Below, one piece after another: positions 34,897-42,660 of a stretch of 64,000 bases of DNA (its first letter is position 1; each line of letters begins with the position of its first letter). A program made the translations under genes and the position numbers. Origin of the DNA: Wenzhouxiangella sp. XN79A (GTDB lineage Bacteria > Pseudomonadota > Gammaproteobacteria > Xanthomonadales > Wenzhouxiangellaceae); contig NZ_JAAWWS010000145.1 of assembly GCF_012272825.1 (NCBI RefSeq), forward strand, positions 186,001-250,000, written 5' to 3'. Below the pieces are notes generated by a model. That model was not told where the DNA came from. It was given only the letters and a program-made list of their open reading frames with translations, and did no database searches.

Positions 34897-35963
34897 TGCC
34901 GGGCCGGCTGACGCGCTACCTGCTGGCCCGAACCGTGCTCGGCGTGCTCGGCGTTTCGCTGTTGCTGGTCGGCTTGTACGCCGGCATCGACGTGGTCCGC
35001 GAGGCCGGCGATCTGCAGCGCGATTACGACGTGCCGGAAATGCTGGTGTTCGTCGCGCGGACTCTTCCGACGCGGGTCTACGACATCTTCCCGTTCGCGG
35101 CGCTGATCGGCGTGCTGGTCGGGCTCGGTCAACTGGCGGCGCAGCGCGAGCTGGTGGCGATGCGCGCGGCCGGCATGGACCGGGCCGGCATCGCGCTGCG
35201 CGCCGCCGGCGCGGCCCTGGCGCTGGCGCTGGCGGTGATGGCAATGGCCGAATTCATGGTGCCCAGGCTCGATGCGGTGGCGCGGATCGACCGGGAGCAG
35301 GCCCGCACCGGCAGTGTCGGCAGCACCGAAGGCGCCGGGCTCTGGCTGCGGGACGGTTCACGGATGATCCACGTCGGCCTGCTGCTCTGGACGCCGGAGG
35401 CCCGCGCCGATTTCGCCGACCTGAACGTCTACATCGCCGCGGCCGACGGTCGTCCGGTCACGCTGGTCCGGGCCGAGGGCGGCACCCACGACGGTCGCTC
35501 GTGGCGGCTGGAGCGCGGTACCCGGCTGGACCTGGATACGGGCCGGGTCGAGCCGTTCGAGCAGACTGTGTTGCCATCGGCGCTGAATCCCGACGTGTTC
35601 GACGCACTGGCGACCCGCCCGCGACTGCTGCCGATCGACGACATCCTTCGCATCCGCAGCTACCTTGAGGCCAATGCGCTCGACGCCGGCGCCTATGAAG
35701 AAGCGTTCTGGCGGCGCGTGCTCTACCCGATCAACCTGCTTGCAATGGTGCTGATCGGCTTGCCGCTGCTGTTCCGACCGGGCCGCCAGGCCTCGACCGC
35801 GGTCAACGTGTTCGTCGGCGTTGCGCTGGGGGTCGGGTTCGTCGTCGTTCAGCGGATCAGCCTCGGACTGGCACCGGTGCTGCCGGTTCCGCTCGGTGTG
35901 ACGCACGCCCTGCCGGCGCTGCTGTTCGGCGGTGCGGCTTACGCGCTGCTGCGGCGCGGTTGA
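34893..35963 (+). CDS. lptG: LPS export ABC transporter permease LptG
   Basis: 356-residue partner of LptF. Same layout: N-terminal helices (about 12-33, 55-79, 99-120), with the coupling helix LGQLAAQRELVAMRAAGMD, then a periplasmic jellyroll and C-terminal helices starting near INLLAMVLIGLPLLF. The N-terminal GRLTRYLLARTVLGVLG is typical of LptG. Its start overlaps the lptF stop (ATGA). The end overlaps the convergent RDD gene by 25 bases. No other lpt gene is in the window. Confidence 0.95.
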   Translation: MMPGRLTRYLLARTVLGVLGVSLLLVGLYAGIDVVREAGDLQRDYDVPEMLVFVARTLPTRVYDIFPFAALIGVLVGLGQLAAQRELVAMRAAGMDRAGIALRAAGAALALALAVMAMAEFMVPRLDAVARIDREQARTGSVGSTEGAGLWLRDGSRMIHVGLLLWTPEARADFADLNVYIAAADGRPVTLVRAEGGTHDGRSWRLERGTRLDLDTGRVEPFEQTVLPSALNPDVFDALATRPRLLPIDDILRIRSYLEANALDAGAYEEAFWRRVLYPINLLAMVLIGLPLLFRPGRQASTAVNVFVGVALGVGFVVVQRISLGLAPVLPVPLGVTHALPALLFGGAAYALLRRG

Positions 35964-36379
35964 TCGGTGATCAACACCAGCCGGGTGCCGCTGGCGCGAT
36001 CGTGCCAGGTGGCGCCATCGGCGCGAAACAGCGCGCTCCAGAAACCGGCGCCGAGCGCGGCGATGGACACCATGCCGACCGCGAAGCGCGTTGCCAGCGC
36101 AGCGAACGCCGGCGGTGAGGTCGGCGCGTCGAGACGGATCTTCCACGCCCGCATGCCGACGGTCTGGCGGCCCATGCGCCAGCATCCGCCGAAGTAGGCG
36201 AAGGCCACCAGCACCAGGAAGAGCTGGAAGCCGAGCTGCCCGCTATCGACCGCGTCACCGGTCGGAATCACCACCAGGGCGGCTGCGATCATCCACAGTC
36301 CGGCCAGGATGAGGCCGTCGTAGATCAACGCGAACAGGCGTCGTGACAGTGGACAGGGTCGGGGGTCGAACTCGGACAT
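35939..36379 (-). CDS. RDD-family membrane protein
   Basis: About 146 residues from the ATG at 36379 (longer in-frame starts exist at 36391 and 36409; none has a good Shine-Dalgarno sequence). Family motif near the N-terminus: CPLSRRLFALIYDGLILAGL with the RR...D triad, and three hydrophobic segments. QTVGMRAWKIRLDAP after the second helix is the usual RDD-domain cytosolic motif. RDD proteins are small membrane proteins; a transport role has been suggested for some. It is convergent with lptG with a 25-base overlap. Confidence 0.82.
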   Translation of the reverse strand: MSEFDPRPCPLSRRLFALIYDGLILAGLWMIAAALVVIPTGDAVDSGQLGFQLFLVLVAFAYFGGCWRMGRQTVGMRAWKIRLDAPTSPPAFAALATRFAVGMVSIAALGAGFWSALFRADGATWHDRASGTRLVLITDQPRRSSA

Positions 36380-36396
36380 GACGATCGGCATGCGGT

Positions 36397-36449
36397 TTGG
36401 AACAACCAATCGATTGTGGCATAGTAGACGATTGGCCTGTCATGACAGG
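36397..36449 (+). promoter_or_regulatory. Promoter with 14-bp operator palindrome upstream of the TonB-type operon
   Basis: TTGGAA (36397-36402), 17 bases, CATAGT (36420-36425). A perfect palindrome CCTGTCATGACAGG lies at 36436-36449, where transcription would begin. A repressor binding there would block initiation. The palindrome does not match a Fur box. The binder is unknown. Confidence 0.45.
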
Positions 36450-36481
36450 TCATCCCGAACCCGGGTCGAATCACAGCGTCG

Positions 36482-36512
36482 GCTTTGCAAAGCGCCGGCG
36501 GCACGGTATTCT
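36482..36512 (+). promoter_or_regulatory. Second promoter candidate upstream of the TonB-type operon
   Basis: TTGCAA (36485-36490), 16 bases, TATTCT (36507-36512). The -35 is embedded in a 12-bp palindrome GCTTTGCAAAGC (36482-36493). The leader from here to the first gene (36693) is about 180 bases and has no convincing ORF; the gap 36380-36692 otherwise holds nothing I recognise. Confidence 0.35.
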
Positions 36513-36692
36513 TGAACCCGAGGCGCTTGAACCGGCAACGGCTCTCGCTGCAGACAAGGGTCGGCTCGAGCCCCGGAGGGCGCGGGTCCCGACACGAAAA
36601 CGAAGGGGTCGTGTTGAAACCATGACCCGAGGCGGGGCATGATGCGCGCCGCCCTCCGACGAATCCGAACCATGAAAAGCGGAAAATCCACT

Positions 36693-37466
36693 ATGTCGAA
36701 ACATCAACTTCTCCGTCGCGCGCTGCCCGCGGCGCTGGCCGGCGGCGTCGCGCTGACGCTGGGTCTGACGGCCAACGCCCAGGTGCTCGAACGCAGCATC
36801 GATACCGAGAACCAGATCACTCGCAACGCGGCTCAGGTGCAGGCCCAGATCAATCAGGTGGCCGACCAGACCGACGATATCGTTGCCGAGTACCGCGGCC
36901 TGCTCAACGAGATCGAGAGCCTGCGGATCTACAACGATCAGCTGCAACGGGTCGTCAACAACCAGGAAGAGGAGATCGTCCAGATCAACGACGACCTGGC
37001 CAACCTCGAGGCGACCAACCGCGACGTCGTGCCGTTGATGATCGAAATGGCCGAAACGCTGCCGCGCCTGATCCAGGCCGATGTGCCGTTCCGGCTCGAT
37101 GAGCGCCTCGGGCGTGCCGAGTTCCTGGTCGATGCGCTGGATCTTGCCGACGTGACCACCTCGGAGAAGTATCGCCGCATCCTCGAGGCCTATCTCGACG
37201 AAATCGAGCTGGGTCGGACAACCGAAGGCTACAGTGGCCAGCTGCCGAGCGGCCAGGAAGTCAACTTCCTGCGCGTCGGTCGAACGCTGTTGTTCTACCA
37301 GTCGCTCGACGGGACCCTGACCGGCTGGTGGAATCCGAACAGCCGCGAGTTCGAACAGCTCGGCGACCAGTACCGCCTGCCCGTCAGCGACGGCCTGGCG
37401 ATCGCGCAGAACCAGGTTGCACCGGATCTGGTGCGTCTGCCCGTGCCCGCACCGGAGAGTGAATGA
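36693..37466 (+). CDS. DUF3450 family exported coiled-coil protein
   Basis: About 257 residues from the ATG at 36693, with GGAAAA as ribosome binding site (an ATG at 36672 would add seven residues). Signal peptide MSKHQLLRRALPAALAGGVA... ending in TANAQ. A long coiled coil (about 25-120) follows, then a DUF3450 C-terminal domain with FLVDALDLADVTTSEKYRRI and LLFYQSLDGTLTGWWNP. DUF3450 genes precede TtpC/ExbB/ExbD/TonB operons in Vibrio and relatives, so this is probably a periplasmic accessory of the energy-transducing complex. It overlaps the ttpC-like gene by four bases. Confidence 0.85.
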   Translation: MSKHQLLRRALPAALAGGVALTLGLTANAQVLERSIDTENQITRNAAQVQAQINQVADQTDDIVAEYRGLLNEIESLRIYNDQLQRVVNNQEEEIVQINDDLANLEATNRDVVPLMIEMAETLPRLIQADVPFRLDERLGRAEFLVDALDLADVTTSEKYRRILEAYLDEIELGRTTEGYSGQLPSGQEVNFLRVGRTLLFYQSLDGTLTGWWNPNSREFEQLGDQYRLPVSDGLAIAQNQVAPDLVRLPVPAPESE

Positions 37467-38821
37467 TGAATCGTCTGATCCTTGTTATCGCCAGCGCCTG
37501 GCTGCTGGTTCCGGGTAGCGGATTCGCGCAGGAAACCCTCGACGACCTGCTGCGCGAGGTCGAACAGGCGGCTTCGCAGGAAGCCCGAATCGATCAGCAG
37601 CGCCTGCAGGAATTCCGCTCGGAGCGGAATCGCCAGCAGCAGCTGCTGGAAGAAGCGCGCGCCGAACTGCGTGCCCAGCAGCAGCGTTCGGATCGGCTGA
37701 ACGCGGAGTTCGACGACAACGAACGTGAGCTGGCCGATCTCGAAACCACGCTGGCCGAACGTCAGGGCAACCTCGGCGAGCTGTTCGGCGTGGTCCGGCA
37801 GGTCGCCGGCGATTTCGCCTCGACACTGGACGACTCGATGACCTCGGCCCAGTACCCGGGCCGCTCGCAGTTCCTGTCCGACCTCGCGCAGCGCGATCGC
37901 CTGCCGCGGGTCGAGGAGTTGCGCGAGATGTGGCTTGCGATCGCTCGCGAAATCCGCAACTCCGGACAGACCGTCGAGTTCACGGCCGATGTCGTCAACG
38001 CCGACGGCGACCTGGAATCGGGCCGCTCGGTGGCTCGTCTCGGCGTGTTCAACGCGGTGTCGAACGGCAGGTTCCTGCGCTGGGATTCGACCCGCGAGGC
38101 GCTGATCGAGCTGCCGCGCCAGCCGGCCGGTCGCTTCCAGGCGATGGCCGCGGACTTCCAGAACGCCGCGCCCGGCACGGTCGAGGAAATGGCCGTCGAC
38201 TTCACCCGCGGTACCATCCTGGCCTCGGTGGTTCGTGCGCCGAACCTTCGTGAACGCGTACGTCAGGGTGGCACCGTCGGCATGGTCATCATCGTGATGG
38301 GTGTCTTCGGTGTGCTGTTCGCGCTGTGGAAGGGCACCATGCTGTTCCTCCGCGGGAATGCGATCAAGCGCCAGGCCAAGCGCTCCAGCGCCGACAAGGG
38401 CAATGCCCTGGGCCGGGTGCTGGCCGTCTACGAAGACAACCCGGACGCCGATGTCGAAACCCTGGAACTCAAGCTCGACGAAGCCATCCTGCGCGAAACC
38501 GCGCCGCTGGAATCGGGGCTGCCGCTGATCAAGGTGCTGTACGTCGTCGCGCCGCTGGTCGGTCTGCTCGGTACCGTGGTCGGCATGATCGTGACCTTCC
38601 AGCAGATCACGCTGTTCGGTACCGGCGATCCGAGGATGATGGCCAGCGGTATTTCGATGGCACTGATCACCACCGTGCTCGGCCTGGTCGTGGCGATTCC
38701 GCTGACCCTGATCCACAGCGTCCTGCAGTCGCGCGCACGGCAGCTGATCCAGATTCTCGAAGAACAGGCCGCCGGCATCATCGCGCGGACCGCGGAAGAG
38801 CGCCATGGTCACTCTGTATAA
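37463..38821 (+). CDS. ttpC: TtpC-like MotA/TolQ/ExbB proton channel with coiled-coil N-terminus
   Basis: 452-residue member of the ExbB/TolQ family with a large extra N-terminus, as in TtpC of Vibrio TonB2 systems. Signal peptide about 1-22, coiled coil about 25-110, then the ExbB-like part. The first membrane segment is GTVGMVIIVMGVFGVLFALW (about 273-292), followed by LYVVAPLVGLLGTVVGMIV and GISMALITTVLGLVVAIPL. The last two are the conserved ExbB helices. TtpC is needed with ExbB2/ExbD2/TonB2 for iron-siderophore uptake in Vibrio. Its gene overlaps the following exbB by 17 bases. Confidence 0.88.
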   Translation: MMNRLILVIASAWLLVPGSGFAQETLDDLLREVEQAASQEARIDQQRLQEFRSERNRQQQLLEEARAELRAQQQRSDRLNAEFDDNERELADLETTLAERQGNLGELFGVVRQVAGDFASTLDDSMTSAQYPGRSQFLSDLAQRDRLPRVEELREMWLAIAREIRNSGQTVEFTADVVNADGDLESGRSVARLGVFNAVSNGRFLRWDSTREALIELPRQPAGRFQAMAADFQNAAPGTVEEMAVDFTRGTILASVVRAPNLRERVRQGGTVGMVIIVMGVFGVLFALWKGTMLFLRGNAIKRQAKRSSADKGNALGRVLAVYEDNPDADVETLELKLDEAILRETAPLESGLPLIKVLYVVAPLVGLLGTVVGMIVTFQQITLFGTGDPRMMASGISMALITTVLGLVVAIPLTLIHSVLQSRARQLIQILEEQAAGIIARTAEERHGHSV

Positions 38822-39329
38822 CCTTCTCGAATCGATCCGCGGCTTCATCGAGATCGGCGGGAACGTCCTGTGGGCGATCATGGCCGTTCTGCTGGTGATG
38901 TGGACGCTGATCATCGAGCGCTACTGGTACCTCTTCCGGGTGCTGCCGGCCGAGCGTCGTGAGCTCATCGACCGCTGGCAGGCCAGGAGCGACCATCGCT
39001 CCTGGCATGCCCATCGCGTCAAGGAAGAGATGATCAGTCAGTTGCGGGGTCAGCTCGAGAAGAACGTGCGCACGATCCAGACCCTGGTCGCGATCTGCCC
39101 GCTGCTCGGGCTGCTGGGCACGGTGACCGGCATGGTCGCGGTCTTCGACGTCATGGCGTTCTTCGGCACAGGCAACGCCCGGGCCATGGCCGCCGGTGTG
39201 TCGAAGGCGACCATCCCGACGATGGCCGGAATGGTGGCCGCCCTGTCCGGGGTCTATTTCGCTTCGCATCTCGACCGCAAGGCCGACATCGAGGCCGAAA
39301 AGCTCGAAGACATCCTGCAGCACGACTGA
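38805..39329 (+). CDS. exbB: ExbB-type proton channel subunit
   Basis: 174-residue ExbB/TolQ family protein forming the proton-driven stator with ExbD. Three membrane segments: about 19-43 (NVLWAIMAVLLVMWTLIIER), about 93-115 (TLVAICPLLGLLGTVTGMVA) and about 136-153 (TIPTMAGMVAALSGVYF). The LLGLLGTVTGM helix carries the family's conserved Gly and Thr. It overlaps ttpC and is followed by exbD after 24 bases. Confidence 0.92.
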   Translation: MVTLYNLLESIRGFIEIGGNVLWAIMAVLLVMWTLIIERYWYLFRVLPAERRELIDRWQARSDHRSWHAHRVKEEMISQLRGQLEKNVRTIQTLVAICPLLGLLGTVTGMVAVFDVMAFFGTGNARAMAAGVSKATIPTMAGMVAALSGVYFASHLDRKADIEAEKLEDILQHD

Positions 39330-39353
39330 GACTGAATCGAGGACCCATCTTCA

Positions 39354-39761
39354 ATGGCACGCAGACACGCTGCAAAGGACGAGCCGGAGATCAACATCAC
39401 GCCGATGCTGGACATCGTGTTCATCATGCTGATCTTCTTCATCGTTACCACCACCTTCGTCCGCGAGACCGGCGTCGAGGTCGAGAAGCCGACGGCCATC
39501 ACCTCGGAAGCACGACCGCAGGGTAATGTCCTGATCGGAATCGACAGCAATGACCAGATCTGGATGAACGGCAGTCAGATCGAGTTGAGCGACGTGCGCA
39601 CCCTGGTGTCCCGCGCACGAGACGAGAACCCGGAGGGCTCGGTCATCCTGATTTCAGACAAGGGTGCTCGCACCGGGACCCTGGTCGACATCATGGACCA
39701 GGTCCAGGCCGCCGGCGTTTCCCGCATGGCAATTTCCGCCGAACAGACCGGCGGGGGGTAG
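39354..39761 (+). CDS. exbD: ExbD-type proton channel subunit
   Basis: 135-residue ExbD/TolR protein with a single N-terminal membrane helix. The essential Asp lies in the segment INITPMLDIVFIMLIFFIVT (residues about 13-32), and a periplasmic domain follows. It works with ExbB to convert the proton gradient into TonB motion. tonB follows four bases after the stop. Confidence 0.94.
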   Translation: MARRHAAKDEPEINITPMLDIVFIMLIFFIVTTTFVRETGVEVEKPTAITSEARPQGNVLIGIDSNDQIWMNGSQIELSDVRTLVSRARDENPEGSVILISDKGARTGTLVDIMDQVQAAGVSRMAISAEQTGGG

Positions 39762-39765
39762 GAAC

Positions 39766-40398
39766 ATGGGTACAGGATTTCGTTACGTCATCTCCGTGCT
39801 GTTGGCCGTGATCGTCACGCTGGCGGCGTTCTACATGATGCATCGATTGATTTCGGGCGCCGGTGGGCAGCGCGAGGAAATCGAGCCGCCGCCGGGCATT
39901 CGCTTCGGGCCCGTCGAGATCGAGGAGAACCTGACCAAGGAAGAGCGCCGGCGACCCGAGCCGCCGCCGCCGCCGGATGAGCCGCCGCCGCCGCCCGATC
40001 TCGAGATCGCCCAGGTCGAGCAGCAGGCCGTGAACATGCCCGAGCTCGAGATGCCGGATCTGAACTTCTCGCCGACCGGCGGAAACCCCGTGCTCAACAG
40101 TTTCAACACCAACCGGAACGCCGAGGGTGACGTGGTGCCGCTGGTTCGGATCCAGCCGCAATATCCCCGGGATGCGGCGATGAACCAGATCGAAGGCTGG
40201 GTTCGCGTCCAGTTCACGATCACCGAGACCGGAACCGTGACCAACCCGCGCGTGATCGACGCCGAGCCACCGCGCGTGTTCGACCGGGCCGCGCTTCGCG
40301 CCATCCTGCGCTGGAAATTCAAGCCGAGGATCGTCGACGGCGTGGCCGTGTCACGCTCCGCAACCCAGCAGATCGATTTCAATCTGGACGGATCATGA
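39766..40398 (+). CDS. tonB: TonB family energy transducer
   Basis: 210-residue TonB protein. N-terminal membrane anchor about 6-25 (VISVLLAVIVTLAAFYM), then a proline-rich periplasmic linker (runs such as EPPPPPDEPPPPPD, about 66-79). The C-terminal TonB domain carries IQPQYPRDAAMNQIEGWVRV, NPRVIDAEPPRVFDRAAL and LRWKFKP, which contacts TonB boxes of receptors. Short relative to E. coli TonB, as is typical of TonB2. The start overlaps no gene; the 3' end overlaps the TPR gene by four bases. Confidence 0.93.
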   Translation: MGTGFRYVISVLLAVIVTLAAFYMMHRLISGAGGQREEIEPPPGIRFGPVEIEENLTKEERRRPEPPPPPDEPPPPPDLEIAQVEQQAVNMPELEMPDLNFSPTGGNPVLNSFNTNRNAEGDVVPLVRIQPQYPRDAAMNQIEGWVRVQFTITETGTVTNPRVIDAEPPRVFDRAALRAILRWKFKPRIVDGVAVSRSATQQIDFNLDGS

Positions 40399-41687
40399 TT
40401 CGCACGAACTCTTCTCTGACCCTTGCCGCGGCGCTGACTGCGGCGTTTGCGGCCAGTCTGGCAGCGCCGACCGCAGTGTTCGCCCAGGCCGAAGGAACGG
40501 TGACCTGCGGAGTCGAACGCGAGGTCGATCCGGGGCTGTTGTCCGAGCCGGTCTATCGGCGGCTCAACGACATCTTCGAGAAATTCGGCGAGGACCTGTT
40601 CGCCGAGGCCTACAACGACCTGGCCGAAATGCGCGAGCGTCGGCTGTCCGATTACGAAAAGGCATCGGTCGAGCAGGCCATGGGCTTTGCAGCCGCGCAG
40701 CAGGAGGATTACCAGCGCGCGATCCGGCATTTCAATGAAGCGATCCGGATCAATTCGATGCCGAACGACCAGCACTTCGAGATGATCCTGCAGGTCGCCC
40801 AGCTCTACAACGCCATCGAGCAGTACGACGAGGCCCTGGAGCAGCTCGATCTCTGGTTCTGCGTGTCCACCGAGGATGCCAAGAAGCAGGCCGACGTCTG
40901 GCTTCTGAAGGCCAACCTGCACATGCAGCGTGACGAGTTCCGGCAGGCGCTGGAATCCATCGACACGGCGATCGAGCTTCGCGAGGATCCGCCGGAGAGC
41001 TGGTACCGCGTCAAGCTCGGCATGCACATGGAGCTCGAGGAATGGCCGCCGGCCGTCGACGTGCTGAAGATCCTGATCGCGATGAACCCGGACCGAAAGG
41101 CCTACTGGATTCAGCTGTCGGGTATCCAGATCGAGCTCGATAACGAAGAGGAGGCCATGGCCGCCCTGCGCCTGGCCTGGCGCAAGGGTCTGCTCGACAA
41201 GGGTAGTGAATTCATTCAGTTGGCTGGCCTGCTGCAGGAGCTGGACTCGCCGCGTCAAGCGGCCTCGGTGCTCCAGGACGGGCTGGAACGCGGCATTGTC
41301 GATGCGACCACGCAGAACTGGGAAATGACCGCGGGCGCCTGGTACGAAGCGCGCGAGATGGACCAGGCGCTGGCGGCCTACGACCGCGCCGGCGAGCTTT
41401 CCGATAGCGGGAAGATCGACTTCCAGCGCGCCTCGATCCTGGTCAACCGTGAAGACTGGGATGAAGCGCTGGCCGCTGCGAACCGGGCGCTGGAAAAAGG
41501 CGACCTGACCGACTCGCAAGCAGGCAATGCACACATCCTCGTGGGCATGTCGCATTTCAATCTCGGCGATTACGATGAGGCCGAACAGGCCTTTAATCGT
41601 GCGTCGGACTATGGCAGACTCCGAGCAGCGGCGCAGGAGTGGATCAACCACATCAACCAGACACGCCAGCGGATAGCAAGCCGTTAA
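40395..41687 (+). CDS. TPR-repeat exported protein of the TonB operon
   Basis: 430 residues: signal peptide about 1-30 (ending VFAQAEGTV), then TPR-like helical repeats through most of the protein, e.g. ASVEQAMGFAAAQQEDYQRA and AQLYNAIEQYDEALEQLDLW. In Vibrio TonB2 operons a TPR gene follows tonB2, and this one matches in position and general shape. It is probably periplasmic and may help assemble or link the complex. There is no terminator-like structure before the next gene; an 88-base gap follows. Confidence 0.85.
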   Translation: MIRTNSSLTLAAALTAAFAASLAAPTAVFAQAEGTVTCGVEREVDPGLLSEPVYRRLNDIFEKFGEDLFAEAYNDLAEMRERRLSDYEKASVEQAMGFAAAQQEDYQRAIRHFNEAIRINSMPNDQHFEMILQVAQLYNAIEQYDEALEQLDLWFCVSTEDAKKQADVWLLKANLHMQRDEFRQALESIDTAIELREDPPESWYRVKLGMHMELEEWPPAVDVLKILIAMNPDRKAYWIQLSGIQIELDNEEEAMAALRLAWRKGLLDKGSEFIQLAGLLQELDSPRQAASVLQDGLERGIVDATTQNWEMTAGAWYEAREMDQALAAYDRAGELSDSGKIDFQRASILVNREDWDEALAAANRALEKGDLTDSQAGNAHILVGMSHFNLGDYDEAEQAFNRASDYGRLRAAAQEWINHINQTRQRIASR

Positions 41688-41775
41688 CAGGATGCGGATC
41701 ATCGAAACGCCGGAACGACAACGTCCGATGAACGCACTAACTGACCTTCGACATCGCTGACCGGGGAGGAAGACG

Positions 41776-42450
41776 ATGCAGAACAATACCGAGAGCACCT
41801 TGGACCAACAGGTCGGCGACGACGCTGGATCGGCAGGCACTGTTTCTCCGCCCGAGCCCGCTCCAGAGAAGAAGACTTCCAGGAAGAAGGCGTCCAAGAA
41901 GAAGGCTTCCAAGAAGAAGGCCTCCAAGAAGAAGGCGTCCAAGAAGAAGGCCTCCAAGAAGAAGGCGTCCAAGAAGAAGGCCTCCAAGAAGAAGGCCTCC
42001 AAGAAGAAGGCCTCCAAGAAGAAGGCCTCCAAGAAGAAGGCCTCCAAGAAGAAGGCCTCCAAGAAGAAGGCCTCCAAGAAGAAGGCCTCCAAGAAGAAGG
42101 CCTCCAAGAAGAAGGCCTCCAAGAAGAAGGCCTCCAAGAAGAAGGCTTCCAGGAAGAAGGCCTCCAAGAAGAAGGCCTCCAAGAAGAAGGCCTCCAAGAA
42201 GAAGGCCTCCAAGAAGAAGGCCTCCAAGAAGAAGGCCTCCAAGAAGAAGGCCTCCAAGAAGAAGGCCTCCAAGAAGAAGGCCTCCAAGAAGAAGGCCTCC
42301 AAGAAGAAGGCCTCCAAGAAGAAGGCCTCCAAGAAGAAGGCCTCCAAGAAAAAGGCCTCCAAGAAAAAGGCCTCCAAGAAAAAGGCCTCCAAGAAAAAGG
42401 CCTCCAAAAAGAAGGCGACCAGAAAAAAGGCCGGAAAAAAAAAGCGCTGA
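41776..42450 (+). CDS. Lys-rich pentapeptide-repeat protein (histone H1/AlgP-like)
   Basis: 224-residue protein. Residues 1-31 are an ordinary acidic/neutral start (MQNNTESTLDQQVGDDAGSA, then a PPEPAPE linker). From about residue 36 it is a continuous array of 36 pentads, almost all KKKAS, ending KKKAT-RKKAG-KKKR. It resembles AlgP/histone H1-like bacterial C-terminal arms, which bind DNA or RNA electrostatically, but it has no globular domain in this frame. The stop lies one codon past an A9 tract holding A AAA AAG, and a good helical frame continues in -1. The antisense large frames are shadows of this repeat. The function is not known. Confidence 0.85.
   Translation: MQNNTESTLDQQVGDDAGSAGTVSPPEPAPEKKTSRKKASKKKASKKKASKKKASKKKASKKKASKKKASKKKASKKKASKKKASKKKASKKKASKKKASKKKASKKKASKKKASKKKASKKKASRKKASKKKASKKKASKKKASKKKASKKKASKKKASKKKASKKKASKKKASKKKASKKKASKKKASKKKASKKKASKKKASKKKASKKKATRKKAGKKKR
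41881..42420 (+). repeat. 36 tandem copies of a 15-bp repeat (KKKAS)
   Basis: Thirty-six consecutive 15-bp units, consensus AAGAAGAAGGCCTCC, run in phase from 41881 to 42420. The first and the 19th encode RKKAS, the last KKKAT. Copies differ mostly at the third base of the Ala codon and, near the 3' end, by AAG to AAA. Such near-identical in-frame repeats are prone to copy-number change. Confidence 0.97.
42435..42444 (+). promoter_or_regulatory. Slippery A9 tract with A AAA AAG heptamer
   Basis: Nine A residues (42435-42443) followed by G. In the frame of the Lys-repeat gene the codons are GGA AAA AAA AAG CGC TGA, so A AAA AAG (42438-42444) sits in the same phase as the dnaX frameshift heptamer, one codon before the TGA at 42448. 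A five-base stem with the stop codon in its loop (42443-42447 with 42451-42455) follows immediately. A -1 shift opens the next 64 codons. Confidence 0.6.
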
Positions 42451-42638
42451 GCGCTGATCCGTGGGCCCGGCTGGCCGAGGCGGCTGAAATGATCCGGGAC
42501 GCGGCAAGCCAGATCGCCGCGCAGGAAGCGGCTGCCAGCCGCCGAGCGCTGGATGACATTGTCGGCGCAACGCGGTCGAAACTCGTCGACCTCGAGGAAA
42601 TGGCCGAGAAGGGCATTGCCCGGATCACCGGCAAGTAG
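42441..42638 (+). CDS. Helical phasin-like tail in the -1 frame behind the Lys-repeat gene
   Basis: After a -1 shift at the A9 tract, translation reads 64 residues from ALSADPWARLAEAAEMIRDA to KGIARITGK, ending TAG at 42636-42638. It is Ala/Glu/Arg-rich, shows heptad-like hydrophobic spacing, has no proline after residue 6, and resembles helical phasin-type segments. The frame's only internal ATG (42489, with GAGG eight bases upstream) would give a separate 49-residue protein, but the helical sequence begins well before it. It may be a fused C-terminal domain made by frameshift, transcriptional slippage or an assembly indel. I cannot tell which. Confidence 0.5.
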   Translation, partial: KALSADPWARLAEAAEMIRDAASQIAAQEAAASRRALDDIVGATRSKLVDLEEMAEKGIARITGK

Positions 42639-42660
42639 CTCATTGCACGGGCCGCCGGCG

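Noticed and set aside
36436-36449. Fur box at the TonB operon promoter
   Set aside because: CCTGTCATGACAGG lacks the AT-rich GATAAT hexamers of the Fur consensus.
41881-42420. CRISPR-like array
   Set aside because: Repeats are 15 bp, contiguous and in frame with a protein; there are no spacers.
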